Shown here in pieces: positions 53,501-64,000 of a stretch of 64,000 nt of DNA. Made by a program: the position numbers and the translations under genes. The DNA lies in assembly GCA_023079485.1 (NCBI GenBank), contig CM041084.1, positions 13,142,609 through 13,206,608 on the forward strand, in the 5' to 3' direction. The stretch is from Archilochus colubris (lineage: Eukaryota > Chordata > Aves > Apodiformes > Trochilidae). A model generated the notes under the pieces. That model was given only the letters and a program-made list of their open reading frames with translations, searched no databases and had not been told where the DNA came from. How positions within the stretch are numbered: position 1 is the stretch's first letter; each line of letters begins with the position of its first letter.

Positions 53501-55997
53501 TTCACTGCCCTTGCAACAATTCATTTAGTTGCACTATCCAAAAATCCTACTGCCCTGGACATCAGTCTTTGATGAGGCAATTTCCTCTTTCCTATGTGGT
53601 TGGTAGCCTCTGTACCCTCAGCATTGTGTGCTCTTAGGCTTTTTTCTGTCAAAGTCCAAGTTCCAGCTTGTTCACTCTTTCCCCAATACTCTTAAAACCT
53701 AGAAGCTTTCTCTTTTCTTCATCTTCCTGCCTAAAGCAGCTACTGACACTTGTCTAGCGATTTGGGCAGCAGCAGAAGCCAACATCTGTAAGCTATTTCC
53801 ATTCTTCCAGCCACTTTTATCTACTAGGACGTAAGCCAAGGGATCCATCTTGCCAATGACCACTGTGATCCTTAGGAAAACTTGGTTCATCGTCACATGA
53901 AAAATGATGCAGTTCAATTGAAGGACACTAGATTTTATAGTTTTTCTTTAATATTAGAATCCTTGTTTAGATTTCTTTCCACTTCTGCTGCACTCTAAGG
54001 AAAACTGCAGCATGGAAGGTAAAGGTCTAGCATGGGAGGAAAGTGTTATGTTTCCACTCTGCACTTCAGTTAGAGATAACCCATGGAATGAACTAAAAAG
54101 TGGAGAAATCAGGTCATACACAGCCAAAGGTTGGTTTATACCCTGAATTACTATTACTAGTTTCAGAAGAGCAACCTGCAGTCATTTCAGTGACAAAAGC
54201 ATTTAGCTGACATAAGGTTTTGCATTATTTAACTACCTGTGATACATAGTCCTAACTCTACCCCTTTTGTCAATGAAACAGAATTTGGCTAATCGGAAAA
54301 CTGCATATTGGATGCACATTGGTCAAAACCCAGATTTGAGTGACAAAACAGTCAATTTTGAGCCTTATTGATTCCTTTTATAGTATTTTTTAGAAGTTAG
54401 CTAGCTTTATTAGTACTGGAGTCTTATGTTTCATACATTCCAATGTGAGAGGGAAGCCAGTCACAGGAAATTAAGTGTGCTAGTGCCTTTAATAGGTATA
54501 CAACCTGTAAGAGTAGAAAGACAAAAGAACAGACAGTTCAAAGAAATACAGGATATGACTAGGAAGAGACATATTGCAAACAGAAGCATAAGTAAAGATC
54601 CAAATTACCAATTAACAATAAATAGCCAGTGAGGACCACATGTGGAAGAATGTATGTGTGAAGACTTAAGGGGCTATATTCCAACTAAGCTTTATTCATG
54701 GAGAATTCCAAGGTATTTAGGCTCCCAAGGCCTACTTAGGCCTACTTAAAATCCCACTCAGTACTACAGGAAATCAGCCACCTCCAATCTCTTAGGATTT
54801 GGGCTTAAGGTTCACTAGCATAAGGCATCAGTGAAGATACCTCTCTGGTGCATGCCTCACTGGAGCAGGCAAACAGAAGAGTATTGCAAAGAAACTCTTG
54901 ATGCACCAGTGACCAGAACAAAACTCCCACTCTACCATAAATACATTTAATGTCCTACACATAGAATCATTTAATGAGACTCAGTAAACACATTAGAAGA
55001 GCAGTTATATTGTACAACTGCAGAGTGGGAAGGGAAGATACAGGCAATTGTTTATCCTGAACCTAGCCAAGGGTTTGGAAATTTCCTCTGTAAAGCTGCC
55101 AGCCTTTCTTCACACACAATTATCATGTACTACTTGTATTCCAGTAGAACCTACAAGCTCAGGTCATGAATCGGTCCTACACAGACACAAAGTAAAAAAG
55201 AATATGCTTAAACATGTAACGAAAGTCACATGACCCAAATATTAGCCATAACACATTTTTTAAAAATATTACTGGCTTGGAGTAAATCAAAATACTATTA
55301 GCCATTGTAGAATTATCATAAAAACATTATTTGTATTACAGCTGAACAATCTTGGAAAGGAGAAATATGCATTGAACCACAAGGCAGAATGTAGATTGTT
55401 GCAATATTACATATACTCTAGGTAGGCAGAATTGTCTTCTTTGTATGCAGTGGCTTTTGTAAATCTAGATAGCTAGATAAAAGGTATTCCAGGTAAATGA
55501 CATATTAAAACTGCAGAAATGAGAACCACTCCAGCAATTAAAATCATGGAGAGTTATTATAAACATGAAAATATGTTTACATATCACTTATAACACATAC
55601 TCCAGCAATAATTTACTCTTCTTTATGCAGAAATCTTATATAAAGGTACCTCTCTATTAACATGCACAAAAATCAGCATAACTTCTGAGAAAGCAACAAA
55701 GGAAGTTTACATTTTTCAAGCAACCTGATACTAAAAATTTCATAGGGTTAACTATATTTTAATGAAGATAATATCAGCAATACATGTGTTGGTACTTTTT
55801 TTTCACACTTGGATTTTATTTCCTGTATGTCATGATATATCTCACAAGTTTAAGAAATGCATCATTTACTCATTACCTCAACTTTATTTCAGAGCTCCAC
55901 AGTCACAGAGGTGGCCAGGTTAAAGAAAATTCAAGTGGTTTGTCTGATAAAAGTTGGTGTCAAAACCAACCTTATACATTTTCTCTTAGCTAAAGTC
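50552..55997. other. Gene-free sequence
   Basis: Unique sequence. A perfect 10-bp hairpin (CAAATAAAAC at 51009-51018, inverted at 51022-51031) is AT-rich and trivial. The pyrimidine-rich stretch at 53470-53760 encodes a 72-codon minus frame (53699-53917) without known domain. No LINE tail or RNA gene seen. Confidence 0.45.
54729..54748. repeat. Short 10-bp tandem duplication
   Basis: GGCCTACTTA occurs twice in direct tandem. A local slippage event. Confidence 0.9.
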
Positions 55998-56031
55998 ATA
56001 ATAATAATAATAATAATAAAATAAAATAAAT
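55998..56031. repeat. (ATA)n microsatellite with AAAAT extension
   Basis: Seven ATA units run into ATAAAATAAA units. A simple AT-rich microsatellite. Confidence 0.9.
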
Positions 56032-56260
56032 TTAAAAAAAACAGTGCTTGCTTTATTTTACCTTTTTCCTGTATAAGCTCTCCTAATTAAACTTTCCACT
56101 TTTCCAAGTAGCTGACTATGTATTCCTGCACAGCAGGAGGTTTTCTACATAGACATATTGACTTGGACAATAAACAAAGCAGAAATCCCTGACTGGAATT
56201 TACAGCTAAATTAAACTATGCATATTGCCACTAAAATTTGCATATCTGTCTTTCAACATT

Positions 56261-56282
56261 AAAAAAAAAAAAAAAAAAAAAA
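56261..56282. repeat. Poly-A homopolymer, 22 bases
   Basis: An uninterrupted A run with no recognisable retrocopy before it. Confidence 0.9.
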
Positions 56283-56790
56283 GTTTAAATTCAGTGAATT
56301 TTGGCTCTGCACTGCTTTCCAGTGAGAAAAAGAATTAAATTATTTAAATTGTAATTTCCATATTTACTTAGGCTCTATGTCAAACAAAATCTGTGCAAAA
56401 AAAATACTGGTGCTGCCTTGATGAGATCTGGAAGATGACAGCATAAAAGTAAAGGAAAGCTTCTCCTTAACAGAGATGACCTAAATAGTACTTACAAAAT
56501 ACTGATGAAGGGCCAGTAAATTCTAAAAAATATTTACAGCATCTCTTATCTCTCTGTCCTTCAGCCACAAAATACATGGAAGCAGTTAACAAGTTTTGCA
56601 AAAATATCACCCAACTTTTCCCTTCAGTGTTGACTTTCCTCATGAAACATTAACAGATCAGTCAGCATTGGCTTCTTTCAATAAAGATGGCAATGAATTT
56701 CACTGACACTTTTTCATTGATTTTTTTTGACAGAACACTGCATCATCATTAACCCTCCTCAGCCATCAGCCATCCCTAGAAATTACTCAC

Positions 56791-56822
56791 TTTTTTTTTT
56801 TACCTTTTTTTTTTTTTTTTTT
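56791..56822. repeat. Interrupted poly-T tract
   Basis: Eleven T, then ACC, then eighteen T. A simple repeat; no associated element recognised. Confidence 0.9.
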
Positions 56823-57258
56823 AAATTTTCTCATCTCTTTTTCACAGCCTCTTGGACACCTGTATGACTTAGGAATTTGATTTAAAGCAATCAGGGTTTC
56901 TAAGTTATTTCACCTGGGTCTACCTCTCTACAAAAATCACACGTGATACACATATGCGAGCATAGTGGTTTTTAGATCAGCACAAATCCTCCCATACTGA
57001 AGAAGTTATATTACTCTGAGATACTTTTCCAGTATAAAAGTTGGATATATTCTAGGGATTATATTGATTGTTGGGTTGGGTTTTTTCTTCATTTTTATTA
57101 GTATTATTGGTATTTTTTAAAACTGAAGCAGTGAATATCAGTAAAGCTCTCACTAAATTATGGTTACTGACACAGTGTGTACTTTATGGCTTTCCATACT
57201 CCTGCTTGCTCTGGGCAGGATGTCAAGGGCATCTGTAACCTATGCTTACAAAATAACT

Positions 57259-57790
57259 GAATCACAGAATCAGCCAGGTTGGAAAGGACCTCTGAGATCA
57301 TCAAGTCCAACCCTTAATCCACTACCACTGTGGTTCCCAGACCATGGCACTGAGTGCCACACTCAGTCTCTTCTTAAAAACCTCCAAGGATGATGAATCC
57401 ACCATCTCCCTGGGCAGCCCATTCCAATGCCTGATCACCCTCTCTGTAAAGGATTTCCTCCTAACATCTAGCCTAAGCCACCCCTGGCAGAGCTTAAGTC
57501 CAGGCCCTCTTGTGTTACTGGGAGCTACTTGGAAGAAGAGACCGACCTCCCCCTGGCTCCAACCTCCTTTCAGGGAGTTGTAGAGAGTGATGAGGTCTCC
57601 CCTGAGCCTCCTCTTCTCCAGACTGAACACCCCCAGCTCCCTCAGCCCTTCCTCACAGGACTTGTGCTGGATCCCTTCACAGCCTCCTTGCTCTTCTCTG
57701 GACCTGCTCCAGCACCTCAATCTCCTTCCTGAACTGAGGGGCCCAGAACTGGACACAGAATTCAAGGTGTGGTCTGCCCAGCACTGCTTA
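57259..57790 (-). mobile_element. CR1 LINE, 5'-truncated copy with 3' end
   Basis: Minus strand. The 3' end lies at about 57259, with the conserved tail and a decayed octamer repeat (GAATCACAGAATC on plus). Upstream is the C-terminal end of the reverse-transcriptase [23 protein letters not shown], then [15 protein letters not shown], then [16 protein letters not shown], then [17 protein letters not shown]. The usual stop after this motif has mutated from TAG to TGG, so the frame runs on for EPQW to a later TAG. The first 30 or so residues of the 147-codon frame (57322-57765) are out of the CR1 frame, so a frameshift lies near 57670. The 5' end stops at about 57790 inside the region encoding QFWAPQF. 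About 530 bases of a 4-5 kb element remain, so it is inactive. Confidence 0.95.
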
Positions 57791-58455
57791 GGTCTTTATA
57801 GTTTGGCTACTCCTCAGCTGGAGGGTGAAGAAGGAATAAATGGCATTCTGGCAAAAGTAAGGAAGTTGGCCATCACTTTAAGAAATTTCCTAGAGTTGAT
57901 TATGCAGATAAGCATTCCAGACATTCTTTTCTTAGGTTTCAGATTAAAAACCCCACAACCATTAACAATGAAATTACAAGATTTCTAACACCCCAGTGAG
58001 ATGCACAGATCAGCTCATACCTCACAGAACACTTCTAGCATACCTTGTAGACTTGCCCAGATCTCTGAATCATGCGCCTGAATTTTTCCTGCAAATATAA
58101 CTGAAACTTTTTCCTTCTCTAACAAACAAGCTGTGAGAACAGTGCACTAGGACCACCACATCTAGCATGCAGGATGTGGCTATAAACAGCTCTGTATCAT
58201 CACAAGGTATAATGGGGGTTGGTGAGACTCTCTAACATGGAATAGCTCCTTACAGAGTACCCCTTGTGAGATCCAGGTGTCAGATTGTTACATCAGATTT
58301 ATTGCAAAATGCTGCATTCAGATATTGCATGACATATAATTGAGGAAGCAGAGGGGTAATTTTATTCTCCAAAAGTGCAATGAAAACTAGGTAAGTAGCC
58401 TCAGTGATACAGACCATTTACCTGGAAGCCACCAACCAGTTATCTGCGTTCCAGT
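57791..58455. other. Unique sequence between two CR1 tails
   Basis: No repeat family or exon recognised. It separates two independently truncated CR1 copies. Confidence 0.5.
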
Positions 58456-58745
58456 CATAAAATCATAGAATCATAGAATCATAGAATCATAGAATTGGCT
58501 GGGTTGGAAGGGACCTCAGAGATCATCAAGTCCAACCCTTGAACCACCGTTGCGGTTGCTAGACTATGGCACTGAGTGCCACATCCAGTCTCTTTTTAAA
58601 TATCTCCAGGGACGGAGAATCCACTACTTCACTGGGCAGCCCATTCCAATGCCTGATCACTCTCTCTGTAAAGAAATTCTTTCTAATATCTAATCTAAAC
58701 TTCCCCTGGCACAACTTAAGACCATGCCCTCTTGTCTTGTTGAAG
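58456..58745 (-). mobile_element. CR1 LINE, short 5'-truncated copy with intact 3' octamer tail
   Basis: Minus strand. The 3' terminus is present: four AATCATAG units on the plus strand (58461-58492), that is ATTCTATG on minus. Then comes the conserved TTGGAAGGGACCTCAGAGAT block. The ORF end reads [47 protein letters not shown] and stops at the TAG at 58559-58561, where CR1 normally ends. The copy is truncated at its 5' side near 58745. It is closer to the family form than its neighbour at 57.3-57.8 kb, suggesting a younger or less decayed insertion. Confidence 0.95.
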
Positions 58746-58967
58746 AGGAGAGTCCAATCACAGCAAACCAAAAAACTACAAGAACAAATGACTTCCAGTG
58801 AGGTAAGCACAAGAGCTCACTGGGATGTGGTCAGGGCATTGAAGTCAATGGGAGTCAAGGTCCATAATTTTCCAAGTACAGATTTCAGAGTAGGAAACCA
58901 AGCCAGCAGTTAAACATTTCAGGATCAGGACTGAAATGAATGAGTTAAAGATTAATTCACTCACAGA

Positions 58968-59190
58968 CTGTGTACATGGTCACCTCATGGGGCCATCACC
59001 AGGAAGACAAGAGATCTTCTTAGAAGAACTGGCTGTACTTGAGGCTAATTAACAGATATCCTGACTGTAAATAAAAGCAGGAGGTGGTAAGCAGAAAAGA
59101 ACAGGAAGTTTGATGGGGCTCCCAACTGATGCTGTGTGTCAATAAACGTCAGTTGAAACCCAGATTATGCTTTTGTACTCTTTTAAGGAA
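58968..59190 (+). mobile_element. Possible solo LTR-like segment
   Basis: A TATA-like TAAATAAAAG (59068-59077) is followed 64 bases later by AATAAA (59141-59146). The AATAAA sits in the loop of a 7-bp hairpin (CAACTGA at 59123-59129, TCAGTTG at 59149-59155), and a T-rich TTTTGTACTC stretch follows. This spacing is like the U3-R-U5 layout of avian endogenous retrovirus LTRs. The TG start (about 58970) and the CA end are not certain, no target-site duplication is clear, and no internal gene is present. A terminal exon of a noncoding transcript is an alternative. Confidence 0.22.
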
Positions 59191-62100
59191 AGCATTACTA
59201 TATTATTATTCTGTAACAAAGTCTAACCTAGTCTCCATATGAGGGAAGATATTTTTGATCAACTCCACGTTTATTAATTACAAAACCAAGCATATTGAAG
59301 CTACTTTGTTTTACACAGATAATGAAGCAACTTACTTAAAAGTGGAAATTATGCTATTTAGCTTTACTACCCATAAAACTAAGAACTATTTCTTATATCA
59401 CAATTTAAAGTAGTGAGCCTTACAGAATACTGTCTGTTTCAAAAACACTAGTGAGAAAGCTGTATAAAACTGACAAGAGGCTGACACACACAACAATAAT
59501 TAGGCCTTTAGAGCACAGAAACAATTTACTGTCATAATTTCCAACACCTGTAGAAGATACACACCCTAAACTCTCTGGGTTTTGGCATGAGATTCTTCAT
59601 ATGCATTTTAACATGGGATTTTCCCTCACTGACTCTCACAAATTGTCTGCCAATAAAGGGTTACCTATAAGAAAAACAGTTTTGATAGTATGAACATTGA
59701 AAAGATGGCGATATTCATTGTCCATTCTCTGCCCTATACCCCAAAAAGTTAACTCCCACTGCAAAATGGATTTCGTTTGTTTGCTAATCCCCTATCCCAT
59801 TTAAAGACCCAATTTACAAACCTTTTCTCACACAAGCTGATTCTTGAAAGTAACCAGGACATGAGGATAGACTATTTTGTATGAGAAAGTTTTGCAGGAT
59901 GCAATCTTCCTTTTTCCTTGAAGTTTAAGTAGTTACTATCTACTACTTAAGTGAAAGAAATTTCACAGTCTCAGTCCAATTACTTCTGAAAACATTTATT
60001 TCACACCCAATTACTTCCCACAATTCTTCCATTTTTAAGAGGGTGGACAGATTTGGCAACTCTACTTGATTCTCACTTCTTGACACTATCATTAAGACTC
60101 AGATTAAGGCATACAGATGATGTGAGAGAGGTTGCACTGCACTCGCTATTCTTGACCACTTTAGAGACAGGATTACAATCTCTCCTCTCACTTCACAAAA
60201 TTTCTAAGTTAATTCTAAAAGAGTTTACATACTTCCAGTGCTTTTTTTAGGAAAACCTGGACATAATTTTATAATTCTTTGCTGATTTTTCCCACCCATG
60301 AATTCTAATGTATTAAAATTTCTTCCTTATAAAATGATTGCTTGAAGTCCAGCTAATTGACTGTGTAGCACTATGCTTCAAAAAAATCTGGATTCCACAC
60401 AGGAACAGCTGGAGAATAGTTCAATAGGAGCTCACTCTTATACTTCAGTATTGCCCTTTCCATTCTCCATCCACTTTTACACCACAATTTTGATACTAGA
60501 ATGATGAATCTCCTTCTCAACACTACTCAAACTATTTCTTCTTTTCAAATGTTGTCTGGCTATTACCTTCTCTTTTAAATATTTAATGAAAATCTAAATA
60601 ATGACAAGGAAGAGGGGAAATTACTGATCATCCACTGAAAATATACTATAATCAAATTCTGCTGACAGAAATTTGAAGGAAAAATGCATGCCCTGTCATG
60701 AAAAGAAATAAAAGAGACCCAACCTATTTCGGTCAATATAGCTATTAAGTAACCTTAAGTATACAGGTGTATAACTAGATATATCTACTTTCAGGCAACT
60801 GTAAAATTCTGAAGAGTTTATTAAAAATATAGAAAAAAAATTGCTGCTGCCTTACAAAACTCTAAGCACGCGCTCATTTACAGATTGATCCTTAATGCTA
60901 AAAAAGCATAGTCCTTCTTAGCAGTCATAAAGCAATCTAAATTGAATTGCCATGAGAACAAAATATCAGGTTAGATATTTCTGCAAGAGTGCTAAGACGC
61001 AAAACAACCAATAAAGAATAACAATCAACTTTTCCATAAGAAACACCATATGTTGCCAGTTACTGACAGATTCTGGCTACAAACTGCATTCTAACACTGA
61101 ACTAATGACAGAACATAACACGTATTAAAACTAATGTAGGTCATATTAACAATTTTTTCTCTCTGAATTTCAATATTCACTTTGTTTTCTCGTCTTGTAT
61201 TAATTCAACATCCAGTGAACTCTGCAGGAGTCTTGCACTAATGTTGTACCCACCACCTTTAGAAGAACACTGGAAAAAGCTCACGGTTGTATTTAAGAAA
61301 CTTGTGGCAAATTCTTGCTGCTACAAGAAGAAATGAAAGAGAAAGGGAAGTGGCAAAAGTGAAAACAAAAATCAAAAGCTTGAGACTCCAGAATTCCAAC
61401 CTATTCAGACGAAACTCTCTGTCCCCAGGAGCCTATTTTTTGTGATTGGCTTACACTTTTCTTGGAGGAAGAAGTTTTATTTCTGGTAAATTTTGCTGAA
61501 TTGCAGATTGCCAACAGGCACACTTACTCATTTATCAGTGTACTTCTCCTTACCCAAGGATGGCTATGCCAATTCAGATTAAAGGTAGCTCAGTAGCCTG
61601 CTTCCAAAAGCAGCTGCAAGTCAGAGCCAAGAGAAAAGAGCATGAGCAAAGAAATCAAATATACTGTTTTCCCTGAATAACTCCCCTGCTTTCCTCTCTG
61701 GAACTCCTGAGACTGATGTGATCTGTCTGTTTAGCCTGCACAATGAGACTTCTCCCTAAAGCACTTAGCCCATTACCCCTTAAATTCACACACACTGCAT
61801 CCACAACATCCCAAAGCAAGGCTGCCTTGGGCAGAGAACGAAAAGCTGCATTACAGTGGTGATATGTCTTGTGCTCATCCAGTGTTTAGTGGATACAGCT
61901 ACTCACACTGGCTTATTTGTTTTAGCCCAGCTAAAACAAAAAGTAAGATTGACACACCCCTTGAAAGAAACTTTGAGTTTGTACATATCCCAGCAAGTTG
62001 AGTCCAGTGGGAACTAGTGTTCTGCACACAGTAAAATGTTGGAATAGCAAGAATTATAACAAGGTTGAATATAGCTGGAAAGCAAGCAGATGTCATGACT

Positions 62101-64000
62101 GAAAAAACAGACACCCTAACAAAAGCAGCAAAAAACCCTCTGTGAGCCTCCCTCAGCCCAGCAACTGAATTTTGATCCAAAGAGGTTAAATATAGGACTG
62201 CTTGAAAATTTTCCACTGCATCTATTTTTGTTGGAAAATGAGGCTTTAAGCTACAACCTTTTTGGCTGGATTTTTTTTCTTTGTTATATCTACATATGTG
62301 CTTCTGCAAGTATACTTTTATTACCAAAAAGTCAAACTTAAAAACCAAAATATTTTAATTGAAAACAAAAAATGTTATTAAGAAATGCTAGTGTCTCATT
62401 ATTACTAATACTTCAGTAAATCAGTGGCTAACCTGCTTTACATGCCAAATATCCTCTATCAACTAGACTTACCATTTAAATGACAACTGCTACAAGAAGT
62501 CACTTCAAGGCATTTCCTACTTCCAGCACTTTCCCAAAGGGGAAAAACCATGGCAGTGTTGAAGGTGGCAGGCAGCCTCAGCCTTGCAGAACAGGACCAG
62601 CAGACACTCAGGCAATAATGTCAGAGGAGTACAGCCAATATTTTTCAAATCATGAAGATTTAGTTTTCAGATAAAGCCTTCCAGTCCTCTGAATTCTGTC
62701 AAAGCATATCATTCTTTTCTGGAAAATTAAGACAAAAATGAAAAAAACTTTGTATTTTTTGATAAAAAATTCATAGAGAAAATTTCAGGGGTCAAGCAAG
62801 CATTCATTGACCTAAAGATTGAAACCTAGCATCTGCATCCACCCCCATACACAAATCAGAAAAACTTTAAACCACAGTAAAATGTTACAAAATTTCCTGT
62901 CAGCAGGACTGTTCAAAAGCTAAGGAGATAAAATCAAACAAAACCAGTAAAGGCTTATTAATGGGATAACTTAGTGTATGAGCCCAAAGTTATAGCAGAC
63001 AAAGTAGCCTAACATACAAAAGCAAAGGATGAAGCTAAGATTCAAACAATGACCATGCTTCCTAGTTAAAAATCTGTAATACAAAAAACTCTGCATAGCA
63101 AAATTGGCAAAGTGGCAAGTAAACGAGATATTGCATTTATCATTCCCTTTCAGGGCTCTCTAATTCAGTAAATTAACCAGAAGGCTATTATCACCCATTT
63201 TCTTGGAACCCCGCAATCCACTGGAAGAATTGAAAGACTTTCACACAGAAATAAGCTCTGACCAGACCAAGACAAGGAAGCACCCAACTACAGGGATAAT
63301 GTTAGAACTAAATTTCCCAATTCCATCTCTTCCCTTGTGGCTCTTTCCTGCCAAACAATTACATTCCTCTGCAGTGAAAGCAAAATAGAAATAGATAAAT
63401 GTTTTTAAAAGAGAGTTTCTACTGAGACTTGACACCTGAGAGCTCCCCATAATCAGCTACAAACACTGCCTAATGCTGATTCCCTGCACAGAGTTAACAT
63501 CTTTGACTGCTTAATGTTATAAAGTGAAAAGTGCTAACATGGCTTGTCATTCTTGAGGCAAATTTATTCATAAAAATTACCACATGCCCAAGCCTGCCAT
63601 CCTTATTCATATTTGGAATCACCAGCCACTTATGTGTTGTCCCAGCAAAATTAGCACAGTGAAAGATTAGTCAGGATCTAACCCTAGAGACAAAAAATTT
63701 TTTTAGTGTAAGTAAAATACGAAGAAGAAATATTCAAAATGAATGATGAAAGATATGTTTGTTGTTTCCATTTCAACTCCAGGGCAATGAGTAAATTCAG
63801 AAATAATTTCTCAGGGTGATTTTGATGATTCAATATTTTAAAAATTACCACTCTGCATCCTTCATAAAAAGCTGGGATTGGAAACAGTGAAACCTAAAAA
63901 GTGTCTACTTCATATATGCATGCACAGCATTAGTTCCTTCGATTATGCCATTACTGAGGTGCAAAAAGTAGTGTTAGAATTTATGAACAACTTTGTTTTG
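59191..64000. other. Gene-free sequence
   Basis: Unique AT-rich sequence with no LINE tails, RNA genes or splice-supported exons recognised. The longest frame in the window without repeat content lies here (minus, 61899-62348, 149 codons) but has no domain, and its lysine-, serine- and phenylalanine-rich make-up fits AT-rich noncoding DNA. Confidence 0.5.

Noticed and set aside
53699..53917. 72-codon minus frame resembling a protein segment
   Set aside because: No family recognised, no splice sites or flanking frame continuity.
57587..57988. 133-codon plus-strand frame
   Set aside because: It is the antisense shadow of the CR1 reverse-transcriptase end.
61899..62348. Longest open frame outside repeats (149 codons, minus strand)
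   Set aside because: No recognisable domain, composition typical of AT-rich noncoding DNA, no splice or promoter context. A frame this long is plausible by chance in 64 kb on six frames.
1..64000. CRISPR arrays, tRNA, rRNA, operons, toxin or defence systems
   Set aside because: None seen. The window is vertebrate noncoding DNA and prokaryotic features are not expected.

Overview
The window looks like AT-rich, CpG-poor bird nuclear DNA from a gene desert or a very large intron. The best evidence for a bird is five fragments of CR1 LINE retrotransposons. The clearest is at about 58456-58745. It ends in the CR1 3' octamer repeat (ATTCTATG on the minus strand), has the conserved CR1 tail, and encodes the C-terminal end of the CR1 reverse-transcriptase ORF. 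I cannot name the species. CR1 also occurs in turtles and crocodilians, but these tail sequences look avian. No CpG island, tRNA, rRNA, snRNA, CRISPR array or intact protein-coding gene is visible. The longest open frames are either inside CR1 or look like chance.

Layout. 1-2529: unannotated. 2530-3092: old CR1 fragment with a decayed reverse transcriptase. 3093-14437: mostly unique sequence with a MIR-like SINE remnant near 10.3 kb, a possible palindromic-repeat remnant at 10.12 kb, and a perfect 13-bp hairpin at 11.02 kb. 14438-14523: a duplicated 24-bp unit followed by an inverted copy that forms a 20/21-bp hairpin. 14524-25984: unique sequence with an AT-rich low-complexity patch at 16.1 kb and a weak candidate terminal exon at 22179-22342. 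25985-26200: old CR1-type 3' region. 28795-28833 and 30710-30748: inverted copies of one dispersed repeat, the second inside an ancient palindromic repeat at 30550-30750. 34035-34195: CR1 fragment. 34196-57258: mostly unique sequence with enhancer-like motif clusters, a 46-base poly-A tract (49486-49531), a segment open on both strands near 50.4 kb, and several simple repeats. 57259-58745: two CR1 3' tails less than 700 bp apart. 58968-59190: LTR-like segment. 59191-64000: unannotated.

The genes do not form a system here. The repeats record old retrotransposition, and all five CR1 fragments lie on the minus strand. The items most worth checking are the hairpin cluster at 14.44-14.52 kb, the candidate exon at 22.18 kb, the dual-strand open segment at 50.3-50.55 kb, and the inverted repeat pair at 28.8/30.7 kb. 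I found no convincing new biological system. Family names come from recalled consensus patterns, and no alignment or database search was run.
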